Assembly (NCBI GenBank): GCA_001940925.1
Contig: MSGZ01000032.1
Span: 54,929 to 118,928 of the forward strand
Source: Ruminococcus sp. Phil11
GTDB taxonomy: Bacteria; Bacillota; Clostridia; Oscillospirales; Ruminococcaceae
Length of the DNA stretch: 64,000 nucleotides
Direction of reading: 5' to 3'
Made by a program: the position numbers and the translations under genes. Below are positions 57,262 to 64,000 of the stretch, one piece after another (the stretch's first letter is position 1; every line of letters begins with the position of its first letter). The notes beneath the pieces were generated by a model. The model saw only the letters and a program-made list of their open reading frames with translations, made no database searches and was not told the origin of the DNA.

Positions 57262-58011
57262 ATGGCATTGCTGACAATCGAAAGCCTGTCTGTTGAAATT
57301 GAAGAAAAGGAACTGCTGCACGGCGTCACGATGGAAGTCGGCAGCGGTGAGACGCATGTGCTCATGGGGCCGAACGGCGCGGGCAAATCGACGCTCGGCT
57401 ACACGGTCATGGGCAGCCCGGAATACAAGGTCACCGGCGGCAGCATCGTGTTTGACGGTGCGGATATCACAAACGAAACGCCGGATCAGCGCGCAAAACG
57501 CGGCATTTTTCTGTCGTTCCAGAATCCCGTTGAGATCCCCGGCATCACGCTTTCCGATTTCCTGCGGAATGCGCTGGAGCAGGTCACCGGACAGCGTATG
57601 AAGCTCTGGGACTTCAAAAAGCAGCTGAAAGCGGCGATGGATGTGCTGCAGATGGATGCGGCCTATGCAGACCGCGACCTGAACGTCGGATTCTCCGGCG
57701 GCGAGAAGAAAAAGGCGGAAATTTTACAGCTGCTGATGCTGAAGCCGAAACTCGCGATCCTTGACGAGACAGATTCCGGCCTTGATGTGGACGCGGTGCG
57801 CACGGTCTCGGCAGGCATTGCGGCCTACCGCGAAAGCTGCGGCGGCTCGCTGCTCATCATCACGCACAATACGAAGATCCTCGAGGCACTTTCCGTTGAC
57901 CGCGCGCATATCATCGCGGACGGCAAAATCGTCAGAGAGGGCGGGGCGGAGCTGGTCGCGGAGATCAACGTGCACGGCTTTGAGCGGCTGACCGGAAAGG
58001 AAGCAATATGA
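57262..58011 (+). CDS. sufC: SufC, Fe-S assembly ATPase
   Basis: 249 residues of ABC-ATPase. Walker A is MGPNGAGKST near residue 34, the Q loop is in FLSFQNPVEIPG, the signature is VGFSGGEKKKAEILQ (typical SufC), and Walker B with its partner is LAILDETDSGLDVDA, then ITHNTKIL. SufC drives the SufBCD scaffold that builds Fe-S clusters. GAAAGGAAG precedes ATG 57262. Its stop overlaps the sufB start (ATGA). Confidence 0.97.
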   Translation: MALLTIESLSVEIEEKELLHGVTMEVGSGETHVLMGPNGAGKSTLGYTVMGSPEYKVTGGSIVFDGADITNETPDQRAKRGIFLSFQNPVEIPGITLSDFLRNALEQVTGQRMKLWDFKKQLKAAMDVLQMDAAYADRDLNVGFSGGEKKKAEILQLLMLKPKLAILDETDSGLDVDAVRTVSAGIAAYRESCGGSLLIITHNTKILEALSVDRAHIIADGKIVREGGAELVAEINVHGFERLTGKEAI

Positions 58012-59417
58012 AACAAAAGGCACAGGTCGCGGATATCGACCGTTCGCTCTATGATTTCCGGTATGACGAGGACGCGGCGGATTTTCTGTCCAGCGGCATC
58101 ACCCCGGAGATCATCCGCGAGATATCAGAAGAAAAGGGCGATCCGGACTGGATGCGGGACTTCCGGCTGAGATCGCTGGAGATCTTTTCCCGCATGAAAA
58201 TGCCGGTCTGGGGGCCGCCTGTTGACGGCCTGGATATGCGCAATATCGTCACATACATTCGTCCGAAATCCCGCATGAACAGCGACTGGAACGATGTGCC
58301 GGAGCACATCAAGGAGACGTTTGAGCGGCTCGGCATCCCGCAGGCGGAGCGCGAATCGCTGGCCGGCGTCGGCGCGCAGTATGACAGCGAGCTTGTCTAT
58401 CACAATGTCCGAAAGGAGGTCGCGGAATCCGGCGTCGTGTATACCGACCTCGAAAGCGCGATGCATGACCCGCAGTACGCGGAGATCATTCGCAAACATT
58501 TCATGAAGCTCGTCCCGCCGACAGACCACAAATTTGCGGCACTGCACGGCGCGGTCTGGTCGGGCGGCTCGTTCGTGTATGTGCCCGCAGGCGTCAAGCT
58601 GGAGATCCCGCTGCAGTCGTATTTCCGGCTCAATGCAAAGGGCGCGGGGCAGTTCGAGCATACGCTGATCATCCTCGAAGAAAACAGCGAGCTGCACTTC
58701 ATTGAGGGCTGCTCGGCACCGAAATACTACGAAGCGGGACTGCACGCCGGATGCGTGGAACTCTATGTCGGAAAGCACGCAAAACTGCGCTATTCGACGA
58801 TCGAGAACTGGTCGAAGAACATGTACAATCTCAACACGAAACGCGCGCTGGTCGAAGAAGGCGGGCGCATCGAATGGGTCTCCGGCAGCTTCGGCTCACA
58901 TGTGTCGTACCTCTACCCGATGAGCATTCTGAACGGACGCGGCGCGGCGGCGGAGTTCACCGGCATCACCTTCGCGGGCGAGGGGCAGAACCTCGATACC
59001 GGCGCGAAGATCGTGCACAATGCGCCGGAAACCTCATCGCATATCGATACAAAGTCGATCTCGAAAAGCGGCGGCATCAGCACGTTCCGGAGCGCGGTCA
59101 CGGTGCATGAGAACGCCGTCGGCAGCCGGTCGTCGGTAAGCTGCGAATCCCTGATGCTGGACGGCATTTCGCGTTCGGATACGGTGCCGGTCATGGATAT
59201 CCGCACGGACAAATGTGACATCGGCCATGAGGCGAAGATCGGCAGAATCAGCGATGATGCGGTGTTTTATCTGATGTCCCGCGGCATGAATGAGCAGGCC
59301 GCGCGCGCGATGATCGTCAGCGGATTTGCGGGCAATGTATCGAAGGAGCTGCCGCTCGAATACGCGGTCGAGATGAACAATCTCATCCGTCTGGAAATGA
59401 CCGGGGCGGTCGGATAA
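58008..59417 (+). CDS. sufB: SufB, Fe-S cluster scaffold
   Basis: 469 residues. The family landmarks are GVGAQYDSELVYHNV near 125, VWSGGSFVYVPAGV near 187, the beta-helix core, and the C-terminal RISDDAVFYLMSRGMNEQAA. The SufB active region with Cys (SCESLMLDG) and His/Glu near 400 is intact. It forms the SufBC2D complex with SufC and SufD and receives sulfur from SufS/SufU. Overlaps sufC by four bases and is followed by sufD after nine bases. Confidence 0.97.
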   Translation: MKQKAQVADIDRSLYDFRYDEDAADFLSSGITPEIIREISEEKGDPDWMRDFRLRSLEIFSRMKMPVWGPPVDGLDMRNIVTYIRPKSRMNSDWNDVPEHIKETFERLGIPQAERESLAGVGAQYDSELVYHNVRKEVAESGVVYTDLESAMHDPQYAEIIRKHFMKLVPPTDHKFAALHGAVWSGGSFVYVPAGVKLEIPLQSYFRLNAKGAGQFEHTLIILEENSELHFIEGCSAPKYYEAGLHAGCVELYVGKHAKLRYSTIENWSKNMYNLNTKRALVEEGGRIEWVSGSFGSHVSYLYPMSILNGRGAAAEFTGITFAGEGQNLDTGAKIVHNAPETSSHIDTKSISKSGGISTFRSAVTVHENAVGSRSSVSCESLMLDGISRSDTVPVMDIRTDKCDIGHEAKIGRISDDAVFYLMSRGMNEQAARAMIVSGFAGNVSKELPLEYAVEMNNLIRLEMTGAVG

Positions 59418-59426
59418 GGAGGGCGT

Positions 59427-60308
59427 ATGGCAACTGTGAAACTGAATCAGCTCCCCGCGCCGACCTTCTCATGGCTCGGCGTCAACGGGACGGAGCGCGA
59501 AATACCGGACGATCTTGCGGAAGAAATTGTGATCTCCGGCGCGGATGAAAGCGTCACAAAAATAGACGTTCAAAAAAGTACAAATGTAACGGTAAACGGC
59601 GGCGTGAATCCGCAGCTCGTTGTCATGCATATCCGTGCAGAGAAAGCTGCGATCCGGACGGCTGTTCATGCAGATGCCGGTCAGCAGATCCGACTTGTGC
59701 AGATCGTTTCCGGCGGTGAGACCGTTTCGGCTCTGCAAGCTGATCTCGCTGAAAATGCGTCATTGGAACTGGTACAAATTTATTTGAATACAGCAGATGC
59801 GGTCGGCGGGATTGAAATTGCCATGAACGGCAGAAAGTCCGCGTTTACGTCACATATCGGTTATCTTCTTGCGGATGACGATCAGCTTGATATCAATCTG
59901 AACATTGTGCAGAGCGGCAGAAAAACCGTTTCAAATACAAATGTCAGAGGTGCTCTGCGGGGACATGCGGAAAAGGTGTTCCGCGGTACGATCGACTTCA
60001 AAAACGGTGCGGCAGGCGCGTCCGGTACAGAGCAGGAAAACGTCCTGCTCCTGGATGAACATGTCGTCAACAAAACGGTTCCGGTGATCCTCTGTGCGGA
60101 GGAGGATGTTGTCGGTTCGCATGGCGCGACGATCGGACAAATCGACCCCAAGCAGATCTTTTATATGCAGTCGAGGGGCATCCCGGAGGCGCAGATCTGT
60201 GAGATTCTTGCGCAGTCGCAGCTCGGCAGCATCGTCAAGCAGATCGGCGACGCAGAAACGGAGCAGGCGGTCGGCAGGCTGCTCGGAAAGGAGGCGGATG
60301 ATGCATAA
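59427..60308 (+). CDS. sufD: SufD, Fe-S assembly scaffold partner
   Basis: 293 residues, shorter than the ~420 of many SufD proteins, mainly through a reduced N-terminal helical part (the sequence starts straight at MATVKLNQLPAPTFSWLGVN). The beta-helix and C-terminal motif are present: GSHGATIGQIDPKQIFYMQS, then RGIPEAQ. Compact SufD proteins are known in Clostridia. GGAGG precedes the ATG and the 3' end overlaps the sufS start. Confidence 0.92.
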   Translation: MATVKLNQLPAPTFSWLGVNGTEREIPDDLAEEIVISGADESVTKIDVQKSTNVTVNGGVNPQLVVMHIRAEKAAIRTAVHADAGQQIRLVQIVSGGETVSALQADLAENASLELVQIYLNTADAVGGIEIAMNGRKSAFTSHIGYLLADDDQLDINLNIVQSGRKTVSNTNVRGALRGHAEKVFRGTIDFKNGAAGASGTEQENVLLLDEHVVNKTVPVILCAEEDVVGSHGATIGQIDPKQIFYMQSRGIPEAQICEILAQSQLGSIVKQIGDAETEQAVGRLLGKEADDA

Positions 60309-61509
60309 ACAGGACTTCCCGATCTTCACGGCGTATCCGGATACGGTGTATCTCGACAGCGCGGCAACGAGCCAGAAGCCGCAGTGCGTCACCGACGCTG
60401 TTGCGCAGTATTACGCAGCGGAAAACGCGAACCCCCTGCGCGGTCTCTACGATCTGAGCGTCAAAGCGACCGAAGCCTACGAAAATGCGCGCACCGCCGT
60501 GCGGGACTTCATTCACGCAAAAAGCACGAAGGAGATCGTGTTCACGCGGAACGCGACCGAGAGCCTGAACCTCGTCGCGTATAGCTGGGGGATGCAGAAT
60601 CTATGTCCCGGCGACGAAATTCTGATCGCAATATCGGAGCATCACAGCAACCTCGTGCCGTGGCAGATCGTCTCGCAGAAAACCGGCGCGAAGCTTCGGT
60701 ATCTGGAATGCGGCAAGGACGGGATCTATCCCGAGGAATCGCTGCGCAATGCATTGACAACGCATACGAAAATCTTTGCAGCTGCTCAGATTTCCAATGT
60801 GTTCGGAAATTTGAATCCGATTCGGGAATTTGCGGATATCTGTCATGAAAACGGCACGCTGATCGTCTGCGACGGAACGCAGAGCGTGCCGCACATCCCG
60901 GTCGATGTACAGGAACTGAATGTGGACTTTCTTGCGTTCTCCGGCCACAAAATGTACGCGCCCATGGGCATCGGCGTGCTGTACGGCAGACAGGAGCTGC
61001 TCGAGGAAATGCCGCCGTTTCTGTCCGGCGGCGAGATGATCGAGTACGTGCAGCGCGAGTCTGCGACCTACGCGGAGCTGCCGCACAAGTTCGAGGCGGG
61101 AACGGTCAATGTCGGCGGAGCGGTCGGTCTGCACGCAGCGATCGGCTATATGAACAGCATCGGCTTTGATGCGGTCATGCAGTACGAGCAGCATCTGACG
61201 GAGCTTGCGTTCTCGCAGATGCGCGATATTCCGGGCGTGCAGATCATCGGTGCGGAGGATGCTGCGGCGCATCACGGCATCATCACGTTTACGGTCGACA
61301 GCGTTCATCCGCATGATATTGCTGCAATATTCGATGCAGACAATATTGCGATCCGGGCGGGTCACCACTGTGCGCAGCCGCTGCACCGGCATCTCGGCAT
61401 ACCGTCTACAGCCCGCATGAGCATCGGGCTCTATAACGATGAACAGGATATCGAAAGATTCGTAAATACATTGAAAACAGTCAGGAGGCGTATGGGCTGT
61501 GGCGGATAA
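60301..61509 (+). CDS. sufS: SufS cysteine desulfurase
   Basis: 402 residues of PLP enzyme. K217 in SGHKMYAPMG binds PLP. C357 in AGHHCAQPL is the persulfide Cys with the short type II loop. TRNATESLNLVAYSWG and SEHHSNLVPW are family motifs. SufS takes sulfur from cysteine and passes it to SufU and then SufB. AAGGAGG (60288-60294) sets ATG 60301; ATG 60298 is too close to the site. Overlaps sufD and sufU. Confidence 0.96.
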   Translation: MHKQDFPIFTAYPDTVYLDSAATSQKPQCVTDAVAQYYAAENANPLRGLYDLSVKATEAYENARTAVRDFIHAKSTKEIVFTRNATESLNLVAYSWGMQNLCPGDEILIAISEHHSNLVPWQIVSQKTGAKLRYLECGKDGIYPEESLRNALTTHTKIFAAAQISNVFGNLNPIREFADICHENGTLIVCDGTQSVPHIPVDVQELNVDFLAFSGHKMYAPMGIGVLYGRQELLEEMPPFLSGGEMIEYVQRESATYAELPHKFEAGTVNVGGAVGLHAAIGYMNSIGFDAVMQYEQHLTELAFSQMRDIPGVQIIGAEDAAAHHGIITFTVDSVHPHDIAAIFDADNIAIRAGHHCAQPLHRHLGIPSTARMSIGLYNDEQDIERFVNTLKTVRRRMGCGG

Positions 61510-61924
61510 TTTTTACAATGAGGTGCTGCTCGATCACAATCTGCACCCGCAGCATCTGCATGAACTTCCCTGTGCGACCTGCTCGCACGCGGGACTGAAT
61601 CCGAGCTGCGGCGATGAGATCACGCTGCATCTGCAGATTAGAAACGGCATGGTGGAGACCGGCTCGTATACCGGTGTCGGATGTGCAATTTCGCAAGCAT
61701 CTGCTGACATTATGCTTGATTTGATCATCGGCAGGTCGAAGGAGGATGCTCTGCATCTTGCGGAGCTTTTCAAGAAAATGATCGCCGGTGAGATCACCGA
61801 CGACGAGCTGGACGAACTGGAAGAAGCGGGTGCGCTGCAGAACATCTCGAAGATGCCCGCGCGCGTGAAATGTGCCGTACTTGCGTGGAAAACGCTTGAG
61901 CTTCTGCTGCATGAAAACGGCTGA
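61499..61924 (+). CDS. sufU: SufU, zinc-dependent sulfur-transfer protein
   Basis: 141 residues from GTG 61499 with AGGAGG at 61483. The three ligand Cys of SufU are present: C37 with D39 (NPSCGDE), C62 (GVGCAIS) and a Cys near 126 (ARVKCAVLAW). Firmicute SufU is a zinc protein that accepts the persulfide from SufS rather than an IscU scaffold. Overlaps the sufS 3' end by 11 bases. Confidence 0.93.
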   Translation: MADNFYNEVLLDHNLHPQHLHELPCATCSHAGLNPSCGDEITLHLQIRNGMVETGSYTGVGCAISQASADIMLDLIIGRSKEDALHLAELFKKMIAGEITDDELDELEEAGALQNISKMPARVKCAVLAWKTLELLLHENG

Positions 61925-61941
61925 CAGATAAGGAGGCGACC

Positions 61942-62376
61942 GTGAAATTCACAACAAAAGCCGAATACGGGCTCGTCGCTTTGGCGGATATTGCGATACA
62001 TTCCGAACAGGGCGAAAAAGCAACGACCATTGAGATCGCACAGCGGCAGAATATTTCTCATAAGTACCTGGAGCAGATCCTTCTGCAGCTTCGGCAGGCA
62101 AATCTGATCCGCGCATCCAAAGGACAGAAGGGCGGCTATACCCTGATGCGGCCGGCATCCGGCATTCACATTTCCGATGTGCTGAACGCGCTGGACAGCA
62201 GCATTCTTGCGGATGTGCCCGAGGTTGACAGCGTCAGCGGGCTCCGGCGGAATATCAAGGACTGCCTTTGGGACAAAATGAACGGCGCGATGCGCGATTA
62301 CACTGACCGCATGACGCTGGCCGAGCTGATCGAGCAGGGCATCTGTCCGGACGACGCCGGGTGCTATATGATATGA
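61942..62376 (+). CDS. Rrf2-family transcriptional regulator
   Basis: 144 residues from GTG 61942 with AGGAGG upstream. The N-terminal winged HTH is typical (MKFTTKAEYGLVALADIAIH, then NISHKYLEQILLQLRQANLI, then GGYTLMRP). IscR's three ligand Cys (around 92-104) are absent. The Cys present are C108, C135 and C141. It therefore probably does not hold an IscR-type cluster and may sense cysteine, like CymR, or use other ligands. Position within the suf operon suggests feedback control of Fe-S assembly. Confidence 0.9.
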   Translation: MKFTTKAEYGLVALADIAIHSEQGEKATTIEIAQRQNISHKYLEQILLQLRQANLIRASKGQKGGYTLMRPASGIHISDVLNALDSSILADVPEVDSVSGLRRNIKDCLWDKMNGAMRDYTDRMTLAELIEQGICPDDAGCYMI

Positions 62377-63446
62377 GCCGGCGGCGTGTCATCGTCGGGA
62401 TGTCCGGCGGCGTGGACAGCGCGGTCACTGCGTATCTGCTGAAAGCGGCCGGCTACGACGTCATCGGGATGACGCTGAAAACATGGGTCGGCGACAGCGG
62501 AGAAGAAAGCAGATGCTGCGAAATCAGCGATGCGCAGGCGGTCTGCGGGCAGCTCGGCATCCCGTATTATGTCCGGAACTGCCTGACCGAATTCCGCGAG
62601 CAGATCACAAAGCCGTTTGTCCGGGAATATCTCTGCGGGCGGACGCCGAATCCGTGCGTGATCTGCAACAGCGCGGTCAAGTGGCGCGGCCTGCTGAACG
62701 CCGCCGACGCGATGCATTCAGACTATATTGCGACCGGACATTATGCCTCTGTCGTGCAGATGCCTGACGGTCGGTTTACGGTGCATAAAGGCGCATACAG
62801 TCAGAAGGATCAGTCGTATATGCTGTATCGTCTGACACAGGATATGCTTGCGCGGACGCTGATGCCGCTCGGAAAGCTCTCGAAATCCGAGGTGCGGGAG
62901 CTTGCAAAATATGCTGAAATTGCGGTCGCGGAAAAAGAAGACTCGCAGGAGATCTGCTTTGTGCCGGACGGAAACTATGCCGATTTTATCGAGGAACATG
63001 CGGAACAGCCTCTGCCGCCGGCGGGCGATTTTACAGACACAGACGGGCATATTTTAGGTCGTCACTGCGGCATATACCGGTACACGGTCGGGCAGCGCAG
63101 AGGGCTCGGAATCGCTGCCGGAAAGCCTGCATACGTACAGAAAATCGACGCAGGAGCGAATCAGATCATACTCGGCGATGCTGCTTCCCTGCTGACGCAT
63201 GAGGTTTGGTGCAGGGACATCTGCTTTATGGGGCTCCCGGCACTGCAGCCCGGTGAGCAGCTTGCAGCCGAGGTCAAAATCCGGTATCATCACCCCGCAC
63301 AGGCGGCGGTCTGTGAGATGCAGGCGGACGGGGCTATGCACATCCGGTTTCAGGATCCGGTCAGAGCCGCTGCACCCGGACAGTCCGCTGTTGTGTATGA
63401 CAGCGCAGGCCGCGTGTTATGCGGCGGGATCATACAACAACAATAA
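62373..63446 (+). CDS. mnmA: tRNA-specific 2-thiouridylase MnmA
   Basis: 357 residues. The PP-loop GMSGGVDSAV is at residues 9-18, the catalytic Cys in RTPNPCVICN is near 95, and the second in SQEICFVP is near 198. A C-terminal beta-barrel follows (YTVGQRRGLGI). MnmA places sulfur on U34 of tRNA-Lys, -Glu and -Gln, using sulfur from a cysteine desulfurase. ATG 62373 overlaps the regulator's stop (ATGA), so thiolation is cotranscribed with its likely sulfur source, SufS/SufU. Confidence 0.95.
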   Translation: MSRRRVIVGMSGGVDSAVTAYLLKAAGYDVIGMTLKTWVGDSGEESRCCEISDAQAVCGQLGIPYYVRNCLTEFREQITKPFVREYLCGRTPNPCVICNSAVKWRGLLNAADAMHSDYIATGHYASVVQMPDGRFTVHKGAYSQKDQSYMLYRLTQDMLARTLMPLGKLSKSEVRELAKYAEIAVAEKEDSQEICFVPDGNYADFIEEHAEQPLPPAGDFTDTDGHILGRHCGIYRYTVGQRRGLGIAAGKPAYVQKIDAGANQIILGDAASLLTHEVWCRDICFMGLPALQPGEQLAAEVKIRYHHPAQAAVCEMQADGAMHIRFQDPVRAAAPGQSAVVYDSAGRVLCGGIIQQQ

Positions 63447-63486
63447 GCACGCTGACAACACGGAAGCTGTCAGCGTGCTTTTTTCT
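63444..63486 (+). terminator. Intrinsic terminator of the suf-rrf2-mnmA operon
   Basis: AAGCACGCTGACA pairs with TGTCAGCGTGCTT across an eleven-base loop, followed by TTTTCTG. Confidence 0.88.
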
Positions 63487-63528
63487 GCAAAAACGACCGC
63501 CGCCCGATCAGGGGCAGCGGCCGTTTGC
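63487..63528 (-). terminator. Intrinsic terminator of the surface-protein gene
   Basis: On the minus strand, GCAAACGGCCGCTGCCC pairs with GGGCGGCGGTCGTTT around CTGATC, followed by TTGCAG. Confidence 0.8.
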
Positions 63529-63558
63529 TGTATCAGGATGTCATTTCCGGTTCACGGA

Positions 63559-64000
63559 TCATTCTTCGTCGCGCTTTCTGCACACGAACGCCGCTGCGGT
63601 CATAACCAGCAGTGTGACGATCAGTGCGGTCGGGGCTTTGTCGCCGGTCTGAACGGAGCCGGTCTTGGTGTTGACGCCGCCGCTCGGTACTGTCGACTTT
63701 ACGGTCTGCGCCGCGGTTGTACGGCTCTCAGCCGTCTGCGGAGCAACCGTCGTGCCTGCATTTGCAGAATCATCTGTGTCGATCGTCGTGACCTGCGTTG
63801 TCGTTTCGATCTCCGTCGTCGTGACCGGTACAGTGGTGACCGGAGCGGTCTCCGAGACTGTCGTGACCGGAGCGGTCTCCGTGACTGTGGTCTCCGGAGC
63901 AGTCTCCGTGACTGTAGTTTCCGGAACGGTCTCCGTAACTGTAGTTTCCGGAGCAGTCTCCGTGACTGTAGTTTCCGGAGCGGTCTCCGTGACTGTGGTC
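63559..64000 (-). CDS. C-terminus of a Thr-rich surface protein with sortase-like tail (partial)
   Basis: About 147 codons, open at the right edge of the window. The visible part is a stalk of nine-residue repeats (TVTETAPET and variants) and a Thr/Ala/Val region. Then come SVQTGDKAP, a hydrophobic segment (TALIVTLLVMTAAAFVC) and RKRDEE. That is the layout of a cell-wall sorting signal, with SVQTG in place of LPXTG. In cellulosomal Ruminococcus such tails anchor scaffoldins or adhesins; the N-terminal identity is not visible. Six exact 27-base units make up the repeat at the DNA level. Confidence 0.8.
   Translation of the reverse strand, partial: TTVTETAPETTVTETAPETTVTETVPETTVTETAPETTVTETAPVTTVSETAPVTTVPVTTTEIETTTQVTTIDTDDSANAGTTVAPQTAESRTTAAQTVKSTVPSGGVNTKTGSVQTGDKAPTALIVTLLVMTAAAFVCRKRDEE
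63836..63997 (-). repeat. Six tandem 27-bp units encoding the surface-protein stalk
   Basis: Units start at 63836, 63863, 63890, 63917, 63944 and 63971 and continue past the window edge. Each encodes nine residues of the TVTETAPE(T) type. The array is coding, so it is not a CRISPR. Confidence 0.9.

Noticed and set aside
63836..64000. Possible CRISPR-like array
   Set aside because: The 27-base units are contiguous without spacers and are coding repeats of a surface protein.

Overview
The window looks like chromosomal DNA from a cellulosome-producing Ruminococcus (Bacillota, Oscillospiraceae), close in style to R. champanellensis or R. flavefaciens. The evidence is five proteins that end in Ca-binding dockerin modules (GH10 xylanase, GH74 xyloglucanase, GH9 cellulase-like protein, a leucine-rich-repeat protein and a C39-like cysteine peptidase), Firmicute markers (GerW, YmfH-type M16 peptidase, SufCBDSU, PlsY), and very regular sigma-A promoters with a 17-base spacer. 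The species is not proven by anything I can run here.

Layout. 1-3.4 kb: YmfH-like M16 peptidase, lgt and folD, read rightward. 3.5-9.1 kb: GH10-dockerin, a small membrane protein, an LRR-dockerin protein and a frameshifted membrane-protein gene. 9.2-12.2 kb: a NudC/histidine-phosphatase fusion, an autoregulated XRE/membrane-protein pair, then an IS-like remnant joined to a second copy of the fusion gene's 3' end. 12.25-24.1 kb: an integrative mobilizable element of about 11.9 kb. It carries a wHTH replication-type protein, a MOBV relaxase, a TnpV-like protein, small genes and a candidate sRNA, a type II restriction-modification system with a C protein, a nucleotidyl-cyclase-like protein behind an XRE repressor, and an excisionase with a tyrosine integrase. 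The R-M segment is visibly AT-richer than the flanks. The element splits a tRNA-Arg(CCT) gene at the anticodon region, and an intact tRNA-Arg(CCT) lies just inside its right end.

24.2-30.1 kb: a leftward operon of two membrane-anchored LRR proteins, a polytopic GT-C-like membrane protein and a GT2 glycosyltransferase, behind a leader with a terminator-like hairpin. 30.1-34.7 kb: DUF1015 protein, Nudix hydrolase, a dense cluster of palindromes, then DUF2953/gerW/rluB. 34.9-41.1 kb: GH74-dockerin, an HtrA protease, a TetR regulator and plsY. 41.1-47.4 kb: a giant sensor/GGDEF/EAL/beta-helix protein cotranscribed with plsY, a degenerate CpsB-like PHP protein and an M60-type metallopeptidase. 47.8-54 kb: a small secreted protein, the C39/peptidoglycan-binding/poly-Thr/dockerin protein and the GH9-dockerin protein, which lacks key catalytic residues. 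54.2-56.8 kb: a metallophosphoesterase and a BMP-type binding protein with a ParB-like N-terminus. 57.2-63.4 kb: sufCBDSU-rrf2-mnmA, joining Fe-S assembly and sulfur mobilisation to tRNA thiolation. The right edge cuts a surface protein with a Thr-rich repeat stalk and a sortase-like tail.

How they work together. The fibre-degrading genes are scattered single units with their own promoters. Their dockerins fall into two sequence types: one on the three glycoside hydrolases, the other on the LRR and peptidase proteins. This suggests attachment to different cohesins. The mobile element brings defence-type cargo (R-M and a cyclase-like gene) and its own copy of the tRNA it disrupts.
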